43,906 nt of DNA from a virus, in the IMG/VR virus record IMGVR_UViG_3300030106_003838, positions 7,948-51,853 of that record. The stretch is one strand, 5' to 3'. Every line of letters starts with the position of its first letter. Position 1 is the first letter of the stretch. The notes under the pieces are model-generated. The model ran no database searches. It was not told the origin of the DNA and saw only the letters and a program-made list of their open reading frames with translations. Shown in pieces: positions 22,114 through 32,010 of the stretch. The translations under genes and the position numbers were made by a program.

Positions 22114-23601
22114 TTAAGATGTTGTTACGTGGTCGTCTAAGTTTAAATTCATTGTTACACTAGCGTTTCCAAAGCTAATTATTATAAATTTAAAAGTTAT
22201 ATTTAAATTATTATTTCCATTACTTCTTGTTGCTGCTATTCTAGTCATTTCTACTTTGTTATTTCCATTAGAATCACCAGCTGCAGAGTTTGTCCACGAA
22301 GACGCTGAATTATCTGTACTTGACCAATTTATTGTAGATGGAGCATTAAATGTATGACCGCCATTAGTTGTTAAAGGTATATCTATAGAGTTGTAACTTA
22401 ACACACTTTTATTATGTTTCAACTCTGCTGCTCTAGTGTTAGGTCTTCCAGTGAACTGCATTGTAGGAACAGCTGTTGTAGTTATTCTAGCGTTACCAGT
22501 AGAAACAGTAAGCGTTATTGTTGGATTAGCTAATTGAGTTATAGTATATTCTGTAGTCACACCAGACGCGATAGACGTTCCATCTTTAGGAATTATAGAA
22601 ACACTATAAGTACCTGTTCCAGATGGAAACGTTTGATTATAATAACAATATCCTAAGCCAAAAGATTTTGGACCGCGTATTTTCTTGGTAAAAGCATCGA
22701 TAGTACCAAATGACGAAGTTAATATACTATCATTTTTTCTACTTAATATAGAAGAGCTATCACTATCTTTTATAGCAATAATACTAAACTCAGCATCATT
22801 TGTACCTTGCACCTTTATTGTTTTATCACCACCTAAACTAGATAATTGAGTTGAATTTATTCTAACACTTGTTATTAATTTACTTGTTGAACTGATAGGT
22901 GTAGCAGTATATTTTAAGTCTATATCAGAAGTGTTAATATCTACGTTTGCTTTAGCTAATACGTCAAAGTTGTATGCTGTTTTTTCTCCATTTGAATTTA
23001 CTGTTGTACTAGTAGTTTTTATTACTATGTTTTTATAATCATTATTATCATCATAAAATAAATATGGTTTAGATCTAAAATAATAATTAGTACTAGCTGT
23101 AATGGTTAACGTCCCTATTTTTGTTAATATATTATTAGTTAATGTAGCAGAAATAGAAGTTGTTGTTATATTATTAACAGGTGAAGAAGTTGTAAAAGTG
23201 TAACCACTGTTTGCTGTAAAAACAATCGAGCCAAAGGTATTTTTATTTGTATCGTTTTTTATACTAGATTTAAATGAAAATGTTTTAGTTTTTTCTGTAA
23301 ATACTTTTGCGTCACCAACTATATCAAGAGTTATATCAGTATTTTCGCTAGCAACAAAACTAGAGGCAAATGTAGCTAATCCAGTAACAGTATTACCAAT
23401 AGCGCCAGCTGTAGTTGTATCTGTAAAAACAACAGAAGCAATACTACTTGGTAAACTTGAAACAGAAAAATCAGACGCAGACACAACATAACCATCGTTT
23501 GGAGTTATAGTAATACTTCCAGACGTAACCATATTATTAAAAAATATAGAGTCATTTTTATTTTCTGTCGTACTAAAGCCTGTTAATGTATAATTAGCCA
23601 T
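22114..23601 (-). CDS. Beta-rich tail appendage protein (495 aa)
   Basis: The product starts MANYTLTGFSTTENKNDSIF and is dominated by Thr, Ser, Asn and alternating hydrophobics, consistent with stacked immunoglobulin-like or fibre-type beta domains (for example TITPNDGYVVSASDFSVSSL and SIVFTANSGYTFTTSSPVNN). No catalytic motif is seen. It overlaps the 2206-residue tail gene by 8 bases and is therefore a late tail component, possibly a side fibre or an adhesin contacting the host surface. Confidence 0.75.
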   Translation of the reverse strand: MANYTLTGFSTTENKNDSIFFNNMVTSGSITITPNDGYVVSASDFSVSSLPSSIASVVFTDTTTAGAIGNTVTGLATFASSFVASENTDITLDIVGDAKVFTEKTKTFSFKSSIKNDTNKNTFGSIVFTANSGYTFTTSSPVNNITTTSISATLTNNILTKIGTLTITASTNYYFRSKPYLFYDDNNDYKNIVIKTTSTTVNSNGEKTAYNFDVLAKANVDINTSDIDLKYTATPISSTSKLITSVRINSTQLSSLGGDKTIKVQGTNDAEFSIIAIKDSDSSSILSRKNDSILTSSFGTIDAFTKKIRGPKSFGLGYCYYNQTFPSGTGTYSVSIIPKDGTSIASGVTTEYTITQLANPTITLTVSTGNARITTTAVPTMQFTGRPNTRAAELKHNKSVLSYNSIDIPLTTNGGHTFNAPSTINWSSTDNSASSWTNSAAGDSNGNNKVEMTRIAATRSNGNNNLNITFKFIIISFGNASVTMNLNLDDHVTTS

Positions 23602-26600
23602 CTGTATCTTCTGTGTTTATAGTTATATCTACTTGATTTTGAGTGTCATCAGTGTTAGCCAAAGGTTTACCTAATCCTTGTACAGCAAACTTACCTAAGT
23701 CACCGGAGTCTTCTGTTGTGGTTGTTGTGTATAAAATAGGAAATTCAGCGTAACTTTTAATATAATTAAACCACTTGCCTTCTTTTTTAATAAACTCATT
23801 AACTTCACCAAGCTCAATATCAGTTTTAAAAGTAGTAACACGCCATCCACTCGTGGCAGATATATTATAGTACTCTGATGTGTCGTCAGTGTTTTGTGTT
23901 ACATTTCCTTGAGATCCTTCGTAATTAATTGCTTTAAAAGATTTAATAACACTTGGTAAATCATTGAATAAAATTTTTATTTTTGAAGGAGCATATACTG
24001 CACCAACATCATAAAAAACATTATGAGAATCACTAGCGTAATGCTCATAGATACTATGTGTAACATTAGAAACCTGCTCATTAGAAGAACCAGTCGAACT
24101 TGACCACCACCTGTAACCTGATGGTGCAGTTAAATATTTACCACTAATAGAAACACCTGTTGATGGAACAAAGCTTTTAAAACTAACCCAACCCTTACTA
24201 CCTTCGTTAAATGAAACAGTAACGTAGGGACTATCATAACTAGCATTAGCGTCTTTTCTTAATAAAGATAAATTATACTCGCCATTAACAGTATCAAAAG
24301 TACCTACTAGATTATCACACGTTTTTAAGTTATTTCTAAAATACGTTTTCATACCCACGTTTGATATAGGTGTTAGTCCGTCCATTGATAATCTTAGAAC
24401 AGCGCCTCTTTGCATGTCAGTAAAATACATTCTATATTGATCACTAGCTAATGACTCTGGGTTTTTAGATATACCGTAGTCACCAGCAAAGGGCGTTGCA
24501 TCTCCTAAAACTCTATTTGTTGCAACAAGTTGCGGATTACCATCTGCATTAAATACAGCATCTTTATTGGCTAGAACTTTTAATATTTTATCTTCTGTAA
24601 ATGTTACTATATTGTTCTCTCTAGTTTTCATGGCTTGTATAGAACCGTAGGCTGGATTTAAATTTTTAGTAATTTTCTCAGCCATGTTAAATTCATTTAA
24701 GTCATTAACACTAGATGTTGAATTGTAAAGACCAGAGTGTATTATACCACTACCTATTCTTTCTTCACCATACTCTAAAAACGTAGAAGATACTCTACAT
24801 CCATTATCTATTTGTGGAGCATTAAAATCATCTCGTATTCTATCTGACTCAACACCGTTACCAAATGAATAACAATTAAACCAAGGTAACTTAACTGGAT
24901 ATTTCCAAACATCATCATCTATTTTAAATATACCAGTAACATCAACGTATTCCACTTCTAAAACAGTATCATTATTGAAACCACCAATAATAGGATTATT
25001 AAGTGCTACAAGTAAAAATGTGCCATTTGCTGAATTAAAATTTCCAATTTGTATAAGCTGAGTTCCAACAACAAATGTTCCAGGTATAATCATGTCTTCA
25101 AAAGCTGGAGAAGGAATAACATTCATACCTGGTCTTATAGGATAATTTTCTAAATTATTAGGCTGATAATCTCCAGGCATTAATGTAGCTTGACCATTTA
25201 TAGTTGATAAATTAACAGTTGTAAGAGAATTAAGACCAGTACCATATATAAGTATCGCGTTACCGTTATTATTTTCTGATGAAGGATTAATAGCTGACGT
25301 ATCAGCTATATTAAAACTTTGAAGCGTTGTATCACCATCAATAAGACTATTGTTGTTTGGCGGTAAACTAACAGGACCATATCTATCTGATAACTGTAAA
25401 GATTCTCCATTTTCTGAATCAAAATCATACACTATTTTATAGTGATCTAGTATTTTACTTTTAGTTTCAAAACCATTTGATCTTCTAAAACATATAGTGT
25501 CTCCAGTTGAAATTAAATTTAAACCATCAGTTGTGTTAGGTGATATAACACTAGAGCTCATACTATTGTTATTTTGATTAATAGAGAAGTTACTATGAAC
25601 AATAACGCCATCATCTCCAATTGTTCTAAAAGCAAAAGCATCTCCATCGAGATTAATATACTGCATGACTTGATTTAACATCCTAGGTTTTATATAAACT
25701 TGACTTGCAAAATTACGATTTGCATTAGAACCCACAAACTCCATTATGTTTAACATATTTAATTTCATAGGTATAGCAGAACTAGCCTCATAGTATATAT
25801 CTAAATCCGCGCTTTCTTTTGGTTCAGTTTCCCAACATGAAGACTCTGTTACAACATCATCTTGACTTAGCTCGCCCTCTGATGATCTTTGTACTATTTG
25901 AATTTGAAAAGAACCAAGGCCATCATGTGTTACTTCTCCTCTAGGATCAAATCTTTCAACATCTATTCCTGAACCCTCAACAACTTGACCAAGACTATCT
26001 ACTCTAGCAAATCTAACAATTATACTAGTTCTAAAACCAGCAATATTATCATATTGATTCGCACTGTCACCAGAGTTTTGAAATTTAGATGTCTTATAAT
26101 AATTCCATTGAAGCATTGATCCGTTAAGACCATTGGCTTCAGTACCTATGTTTATTGGACCTTTATGTCTATGATTACCCTCTGATGTGTAAGATTCCAT
26201 TGCAGCTTCATCATCATAAAGTGATGCTGAAGCGGTTTCAAGATAAGTTGTTAGGTCCTGAGAATTACTAAGAATTCTATAAACAATTTGATCTGGATCT
26301 GCTGCAAATCTAAACAAAGTGCCTGGTTGTTGTATTTTAGATTTAAATACAATATCAGAACCAGGTCCAAATTGATTTGTTTGGTTGTTAGTTATTGGTT
26401 GATCAGATACTGATGAAAAAGTCATTTGACCAAAAAGTCCATCATTTGCATACCCTTGAGATAATCCAGCTGGTTGGTAGTTTGGGTTAATATGAGATAT
26501 GCCAGGTCCACCATCACTTAAAAATTGAGAGTTCCACTCCATGTAGTCGTTAGGTCCCCAAATTTGTTCTCCAAATTTATAACTTATTGGAGTATAACCT

Positions 26601-29600
26601 CCACCATACCCAGGCATTAAGTTACCGTTGTAATAACCTGATGCCCCATCAAAACCGTAGTTACCACTACTTTGGTTTTCACTACCATTATTAACCCAAA
26701 GGCTCAATGCTCCAATCATGTCTTCGTGGCCAGCAGCCGCTGGTGCATTATCTAAAAATATATTAGTTGATTTATTTTCATTCCAGTCTTGCCAAAAAGC
26801 TTCAGTTTTTTCATAGTCACCAGGTCCAAAAGCAGGAACACTACCTTGATCTGCTGCAACAACCTCAATACCAGGGTAATTTTCTACGTAAGGGTATATA
26901 TTGTTGCTACTCACGTCTAAATCTACAACTTCATTTGTGCCAGCAGTTGCAACATTATTTAAATTCAAATTATCACTAGGTGACACCATTGCTTCAACAG
27001 CACTTCCAGAAAAAGCATTATCTGTTGGCCATGTAAAATCTTTTTGTGACCCACTTACCGCTGGATTTGTATTTGAATTTGATATGTAAGCTATATCAAA
27101 AGTATCTACTATAGTATAATCTAATGGACCTTCATTTAAAACTCTATCTCTTAGTGTTTGATCTTTTTGAATTTTAACAAAAAATCTACCGTCAAACTCA
27201 GGAAGATTATTTGTTTGCTCGTCCATGTATTCTAAATAATAGTAAATGTAATCATCATTTGCAGTACCTGCCTCATCGTTATCATCAACGTTTGTTACAT
27301 TTATTTCAGCTTCTAATCCAGCATCTGCTAACACGCTAGATAACTTGAGAAACATATTTACCTCTTCATTTGTAAATTTTTCAGATATTACACATCCATC
27401 ATCTTTAATCTGTGTAACAGATTTATAAGGACTAAATGCTTCAAAAGGCTCATCACTGCCATCTGGTGTGTAAACACCTACTATTCTAACTTTTTTTCTA
27501 CCTTTAAAATCACCTCTAGCAATGTTATGAGTCTCTGTGGTTGCTATAGTAGAATTATTTATCAGCTTATCAGGAACACCTGTAATTTCATCAGTAGTAT
27601 TAGCTGTATATATATTATTTCTATTTATTTCTATTCTATCAAACTTTCTTCTTTCTAGTTTTATAAAATCAGGAGCTTCATTTTCTATTGCTAGTATTTT
27701 ATATCTAGCTTTATCAAGAACAGCAGCTTGACTACCATGTTCGTTTTTTAGTATTAAATAGGTTTCTTCATCAACTTTATTTCTATCTACAGAAGGAAAA
27801 GCTAACCATATATTACCATCACCAGCATTGTACCATCTATCTAAAATTAAATTGTAGTATTCACTAGATGTTTCTTTTACATAATACTTAACATAATCCA
27901 TCCAAGGTAAAGGCTGTGAGTTCCAGTTTTGCTGTAATTCAAATTTATTAGAAAACGCAGATAGTTGTTTAGCTGTAGACGCCGTACCTGTTATTGTTTC
28001 ACCAGAAGATGTTTTATAACTACTAGCTAGTACAGGTGTTTCTCTACCATACTTATCACCAAACACCATACCCCACTTATAAGATCTCATAGATTTAACA
28101 GATTTTTGCGGGTTTGGAAAATCCACTGGGTCAGATATAATTGTTTGTTTTAAACCAACAACAGTATCAATATCATAACCTTGAACGTAGTTGGCGTATA
28201 CTACTCTACTTGCTGTAACTTCTTGAGCTAACGCAAATCTTGGAACGTTATCCCAGGTTCTTAATAGTTGATTTGCTGGTAGAGTTCTATTAATCATTTC
28301 AGAAGTTATGCTTAAAGAACCTGTAGATTCAATAGAGTTGTTGTCTACAAAATCTTCCCACTCGTCATCTAATTCTCTAGTTATAGTTTTAACAACATAA
28401 ACATTTTGATCGTCTGTTGTTTTCCATAGTATATCTATAGACCTAACGTCATCTGGCCTATAAGAGTTATTAGGTATAAAATCTCTAACCTTAAGTCTTC
28501 TAACACTATTACCCATACCTTCATTATGACCAGTACTCGGCGTGTATGAAAAACTATCTGGTAAAAAAGCTAATTCTGACCAAGGTGAAAATGCTGAATA
28601 TTCGTTGTCTTCGTATTTGTATCTATATGCAAATCTTCCAAATTTAGTTTCAAATAACGCTGCTGGTTGCTGTATTGTTACAGTCCATTGATCCGGATTA
28701 AGCTGCTCTAACATTGGATCAATAACAGTACACTTTATTCTATGCCACTTAAACTGATTAGATACCGCGTCTGCAATATCTGTTTCTTCAACAGTAGCTT
28801 GCACAATTACTGGATTTGAAAACCCAAATTGAATACTTTCAAATATTAATATATCGTTTAACCTAACATCTACCTGTGATGGAAATTTAACAACTCTTTC
28901 AGAGCCTACACTTGCCACAACATCATCAGAAGGTATTTGAAATATATTTTCTTCGGCTATTGACTCATAACCACTTTCGTTAAAATCAACATATGTTTCA
29001 GTATAGTTTATAAAACCACCAAGTTGATAATCTTCACCATTAGTATCTGTTATGATTTCAGGGTATTGTATATCAAACTCTATAGGACCTTCTCTATCTG
29101 ATGGACTCATTTCTAACGTTGGTGGTGATGTTGGTTTCTTTCTTATAACCGTAACGTGTTCTTTTTCTACATCACCATGAGCATCAACAGATGAACTTAA
29201 AGAGGTATCATTATAGTTTTCAACTTCTGTTACGTTAACTAATTCACCTTGCGCGTTTTTAACAAAAAGTTTAGTATGCTTAGGATCTGTTAGGTAATTA
29301 TCTTGAATACTACCTAATTTAGATCTTGTTATATTTATTTTTTTAGGTTCACTTTTATTATCTGTGTAAAATAATAAATCATCAATAACATTAACAGAAG
29401 AACTTATTAAACTATCATAGTCAAACTCTAAAACTCTTTCTTTGTGAATTAGTTTTACAACTATATTTTGAGTTTCAGTTTCATTAAAGTCACTAGTACT
29501 AAAATCAATAGATTGTCCAAACTCAAGTAAAACTTGGTTTCCATTAATATTTATAATTTCAACACCAGCAGTTCCATTGCTATCGAATAAATAATTGGTT

Positions 29601-30214
29601 GTAGCTCCACCACCTGAAGGAGTTCTTTGAATAAAAAGCCTCATACCAATTCTAGCAATAGGTGCGTTGAATGTTATTGAGTTGAAAGGTGTCGTAGAAC
29701 CATTTAAAGCGTTAAAGTTTTCTTGTGTGATATAGTTTATAATTTGGCCAGTTCTACCAAAATAATCTACAAAAACAACTTCTGAATCAGTGCCATCAGC
29801 ATTAACTTGGATTATGCTGTCAACCCACCTTACATCTGAATCTTCAACCGGAGAAGTTAGATCAGCTATCGTGCTAGGTTCAATATTTTCTAGAGCACCT
29901 TTTTTAGCTCCAGCTTGCTGTGGAGGTAAAGGTGCTGCAGCAAAAAAATAAGCACAGTCATTTTTTTCATCAGCTACACTAGCTATGATTTTAGTTTGAT
30001 TACCATTATAACCTACAGTTTTATATGCTTCAGCTATTTTTGTGTTACCTTTTATATTCTGTACTGAACCAGCGTCACCAACACCATCGCTATCGCCATC
30101 AGTGGTTCTAACTTGTATGTTTAATGCATCTCTATATTCACCGTTACGAACTAATCTTTCATCAAGATCTTTGTTCATTTTACCGGCTGTAAAGTTGTGT
30201 TTAATTTCCGGCAT
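23594..30214 (-). CDS. Large tail protein (2206 aa), probable tail nozzle/hub (gp12-like)
   Basis: The N-terminus (residues 5-60) reads HNFTAGKMNKDLDERLVRNG, EYRDALNIQV and later GSVQNIKGNT, which matches the GGMN.D.(D/N)...L..GEY..ALN(I/V)....G...N..GN opening of podovirus nozzle (tail tube B / P22 gp10-like) proteins in marine phages. The later C-terminal region (about 1850-2200) contains RMYFTDMQRGAVLRLSMDGL and other beta-propeller-like strands found in the same group. In between lie beta-rich domains. It is three times longer than T7 gp12 (794 aa), so it may have absorbed additional fibre domains. It follows the two connector genes with a 2-base gap. Confidence 0.8.
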   Translation of the reverse strand: MPEIKHNFTAGKMNKDLDERLVRNGEYRDALNIQVRTTDGDSDGVGDAGSVQNIKGNTKIAEAYKTVGYNGNQTKIIASVADEKNDCAYFFAAAPLPPQQAGAKKGALENIEPSTIADLTSPVEDSDVRWVDSIIQVNADGTDSEVVFVDYFGRTGQIINYITQENFNALNGSTTPFNSITFNAPIARIGMRLFIQRTPSGGGATTNYLFDSNGTAGVEIININGNQVLLEFGQSIDFSTSDFNETETQNIVVKLIHKERVLEFDYDSLISSSVNVIDDLLFYTDNKSEPKKINITRSKLGSIQDNYLTDPKHTKLFVKNAQGELVNVTEVENYNDTSLSSSVDAHGDVEKEHVTVIRKKPTSPPTLEMSPSDREGPIEFDIQYPEIITDTNGEDYQLGGFINYTETYVDFNESGYESIAEENIFQIPSDDVVASVGSERVVKFPSQVDVRLNDILIFESIQFGFSNPVIVQATVEETDIADAVSNQFKWHRIKCTVIDPMLEQLNPDQWTVTIQQPAALFETKFGRFAYRYKYEDNEYSAFSPWSELAFLPDSFSYTPSTGHNEGMGNSVRRLKVRDFIPNNSYRPDDVRSIDILWKTTDDQNVYVVKTITRELDDEWEDFVDNNSIESTGSLSITSEMINRTLPANQLLRTWDNVPRFALAQEVTASRVVYANYVQGYDIDTVVGLKQTIISDPVDFPNPQKSVKSMRSYKWGMVFGDKYGRETPVLASSYKTSSGETITGTASTAKQLSAFSNKFELQQNWNSQPLPWMDYVKYYVKETSSEYYNLILDRWYNAGDGNIWLAFPSVDRNKVDEETYLILKNEHGSQAAVLDKARYKILAIENEAPDFIKLERRKFDRIEINRNNIYTANTTDEITGVPDKLINNSTIATTETHNIARGDFKGRKKVRIVGVYTPDGSDEPFEAFSPYKSVTQIKDDGCVISEKFTNEEVNMFLKLSSVLADAGLEAEINVTNVDDNDEAGTANDDYIYYYLEYMDEQTNNLPEFDGRFFVKIQKDQTLRDRVLNEGPLDYTIVDTFDIAYISNSNTNPAVSGSQKDFTWPTDNAFSGSAVEAMVSPSDNLNLNNVATAGTNEVVDLDVSSNNIYPYVENYPGIEVVAADQGSVPAFGPGDYEKTEAFWQDWNENKSTNIFLDNAPAAAGHEDMIGALSLWVNNGSENQSSGNYGFDGASGYYNGNLMPGYGGGYTPISYKFGEQIWGPNDYMEWNSQFLSDGGPGISHINPNYQPAGLSQGYANDGLFGQMTFSSVSDQPITNNQTNQFGPGSDIVFKSKIQQPGTLFRFAADPDQIVYRILSNSQDLTTYLETASASLYDDEAAMESYTSEGNHRHKGPINIGTEANGLNGSMLQWNYYKTSKFQNSGDSANQYDNIAGFRTSIIVRFARVDSLGQVVEGSGIDVERFDPRGEVTHDGLGSFQIQIVQRSSEGELSQDDVVTESSCWETEPKESADLDIYYEASSAIPMKLNMLNIMEFVGSNANRNFASQVYIKPRMLNQVMQYINLDGDAFAFRTIGDDGVIVHSNFSINQNNNSMSSSVISPNTTDGLNLISTGDTICFRRSNGFETKSKILDHYKIVYDFDSENGESLQLSDRYGPVSLPPNNNSLIDGDTTLQSFNIADTSAINPSSENNNGNAILIYGTGLNSLTTVNLSTINGQATLMPGDYQPNNLENYPIRPGMNVIPSPAFEDMIIPGTFVVGTQLIQIGNFNSANGTFLLVALNNPIIGGFNNDTVLEVEYVDVTGIFKIDDDVWKYPVKLPWFNCYSFGNGVESDRIRDDFNAPQIDNGCRVSSTFLEYGEERIGSGIIHSGLYNSTSSVNDLNEFNMAEKITKNLNPAYGSIQAMKTRENNIVTFTEDKILKVLANKDAVFNADGNPQLVATNRVLGDATPFAGDYGISKNPESLASDQYRMYFTDMQRGAVLRLSMDGLTPISNVGMKTYFRNNLKTCDNLVGTFDTVNGEYNLSLLRKDANASYDSPYVTVSFNEGSKGWVSFKSFVPSTGVSISGKYLTAPSGYRWWSSSTGSSNEQVSNVTHSIYEHYASDSHNVFYDVGAVYAPSKIKILFNDLPSVIKSFKAINYEGSQGNVTQNTDDTSEYYNISATSGWRVTTFKTDIELGEVNEFIKKEGKWFNYIKSYAEFPILYTTTTTEDSGDLGKFAVQGLGKPLANTDDTQNQVDITINTEDTDG

Positions 30215-30216
30215 AA

Positions 30217-31101
30217 TTACTTAATTTGTTTACCCATACCTTTTAGTACTTGTGTAAATTCTTCTATCTTAATATTTGATAATCTTATTTTTGCTTTTCT
30301 AGTTTCAGCAAATCTTTCTTTTTTATATCTTTGAACTATATACTCTGGTATATTAGATCTAGTAGATAACACTCCGTATGCTATGTGCTTATATATAGCT
30401 TCTTCACAAAATTTATGAACAACCATTTCAGCGTCTGTACCTAAGCCATCACTAACATAGTGGAGCGTTACTGTTTCACCAGCTAATGCAGCGCCAAACT
30501 TTATTAAACCTCTTAATTGGTCTATAAAAAAACTACCATTAATTTGAGAGTATTGTGGGTCTAATCCATATCTCCTACCTTCTGTAGATATTTCTATGTC
30601 AGAAGAGTAGTTAACATCGTATAATTGATAATTAACAGGCGTTACATCTTCAAAGTTTTCAGATGTGTTACTGGGAGTTTGCTCTGTTAAAGCACTATCT
30701 GTAAATTGATAAACACCATTTGCGTCTTGTGTTATAGCAAATGGATCTGATGTTTTTCTAGCTGGATATAATACTCTTTCTAAACCATCACTACCAACTC
30801 TAACTAATTTTATATAGTTAACGTAGTCTTGAGGTAGCACCATAGATAAAGTATTTGGTACTTCTATTTCCTGTGATTTAAAAGATTTTAATACGTCATA
30901 TGACAACTCTTGTATTGCGCGCATAGCATGAAACTGCACGTCTGTTCTACTAACTTTACTTATTATTTTACTTTCACCTACATATATATACATAAAAGCG
31001 TGTATAATATTTTCTAATGTTACAAACTGATAATCACCATAGTTAGCGGCATTACCAGATCCATAATAAGTTTCTTGAGTTGTTCCATCTAGTAATCCCA
31101 T
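30217..31101 (-). CDS. Head-tail adaptor or tail tube A-like protein (294 aa)
   Basis: The protein begins MGLLDGTTQETYYGSGNAAN followed by YGDYQFVTLENIIHAFMYIY. The helical stretch MRAIQELSYDVLKSFKSQEI and the C-terminal HKFCEEAIYKHIAYGVLSTR match podovirus adaptor (T7 gp11 / P22 gp4) topology: helix bundle plus a beta insertion. It should form the ring between the portal and nozzle. Order (portal, capsid, adaptor candidates, nozzle) fits. The family call is based on position and composition. Confidence 0.8.
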   Translation of the reverse strand: MGLLDGTTQETYYGSGNAANYGDYQFVTLENIIHAFMYIYVGESKIISKVSRTDVQFHAMRAIQELSYDVLKSFKSQEIEVPNTLSMVLPQDYVNYIKLVRVGSDGLERVLYPARKTSDPFAITQDANGVYQFTDSALTEQTPSNTSENFEDVTPVNYQLYDVNYSSDIEISTEGRRYGLDPQYSQINGSFFIDQLRGLIKFGAALAGETVTLHYVSDGLGTDAEMVVHKFCEEAIYKHIAYGVLSTRSNIPEYIVQRYKKERFAETRKAKIRLSNIKIEEFTQVLKGMGKQIK

Positions 31102-31103
31102 AA

Positions 31104-31892
31104 TTAACTATTTTGTTGTTGTTTTTCTAATTGAATACTTGTTGCGCCAGCTTGATAGATATCCTGTTGTTTTAAGGTTACTCCAGCTGACATTAGTATT
31201 CTTGAAACTAAGTTTTCTTCTTCACTCATATGTAACTCAAAATGAGCTAAGTCACCAGCAGTAGCGTTATAAAGAGCCTTATTACTAACAACAACATATG
31301 TCCAGTTTGGAATAATTGGTCTTTTATAGAAACTTACTACAAAAGACTCAGAGTCGTTAGAACCACTACTATTTGTATCAACATTGACAGTTGACGAAGT
31401 TACAGCTGGAATTATATTTAAATTAGTTCCACTATTCATATCTTGTCTAACATAAACAGATCTAGTTAATGTTGCTTTAGTGAGTGGATTACCTTCGGTG
31501 TGATGTATTTGGCTTTTGTTTATCGGTACAACAACAGTTCCATTACCTCTTGTTATTCTCGTTAACTTATGTATAGTGTAATTTAAACTTGATAAATCTA
31601 AAGGAGTTGAAGCCGATGGAGTTAGTGTTGTGTTACTACTTGGCGCGACGTTTATTGTAGAGTCAACAAGAAAAGGTTGTAGTTTTTCTTCTATCATTTC
31701 TATTTCATCTGCATAAAGCATTTGATTTTTAGGTTTCTGTTCAGCCATTTTAATATTATGAAAATAATTATTATATATTTCCATTTGAGCTTTATGTGCA
31801 AACAAATTAAATTCTTGAGGAGTTATATAACCCCTTTGTTCTTTATTAGCTATAGCTAAAACTTTTTGATATACAGTATTTATACTAACCAT
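31104..31892 (-). CDS. Head-tail connector protein (ANKEQRGYITPQEFN family)
   Basis: The 262-residue protein starts MVSINTVYQKVLAIANKEQR then GYITPQEFNLFAHKAQMEIY, a motif I see repeatedly in marine Bacteroidota phage structural modules. A beta-rich middle (residues about 70-190) and helical end (AGVTLKQQDIYQAGATSIQL) resemble connector/adaptor folds. It lies next to the second adaptor-like gene with a 2-base gap and behind a repeated promoter-like element (31917-31935) and a terminator, so it probably begins a transcription unit for the tail genes. Confidence 0.8.
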   Translation of the reverse strand: MVSINTVYQKVLAIANKEQRGYITPQEFNLFAHKAQMEIYNNYFHNIKMAEQKPKNQMLYADEIEMIEEKLQPFLVDSTINVAPSSNTTLTPSASTPLDLSSLNYTIHKLTRITRGNGTVVVPINKSQIHHTEGNPLTKATLTRSVYVRQDMNSGTNLNIIPAVTSSTVNVDTNSSGSNDSESFVVSFYKRPIIPNWTYVVVSNKALYNATAGDLAHFELHMSEEENLVSRILMSAGVTLKQQDIYQAGATSIQLEKQQQNS

Positions 31893-31916
31893 TTTATTTT
31901 TCTTATAAATATATTT

Positions 31917-31935
31917 TACTATATTATAGTTACAT
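31917..31935 (-). promoter_or_regulatory. Repeated 19-base promoter-like element, copy 2
   Basis: Exact second copy of TACTATATTATAGTTACAT (see 21700-21718). It lies 25-43 bases upstream of the connector gene start (31892) and downstream of the terminator at 31962-31992, exactly where a new transcript would start. A shorter imperfect form, ACTATATTATTACAC, is found at 10866-10880 just before the tagged gene at 10864. Confidence 0.5.
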
Positions 31936-31961
31936 AATAAAGTGGAAGGTTAGCCCCTAAA

Positions 31962-31992
31962 TAAAAATAGCCACCCGTAATGAGTGGCTATT
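31962..31992 (-). terminator. Intrinsic terminator after the 32011-32841 gene
   Basis: AATAGCCAC (31966-31974) and GTGGCTATT (31984-31992) form a 9-bp stem with a 9-base loop. On the minus strand the stem is followed by TTTTTATTT, the usual T tract. It lies 18 bases after the stop of the upstream gene and separates head from tail genes. Confidence 0.8.
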
Positions 31993-32010
31993 AATACTAG
32001 TTAAAAGATA

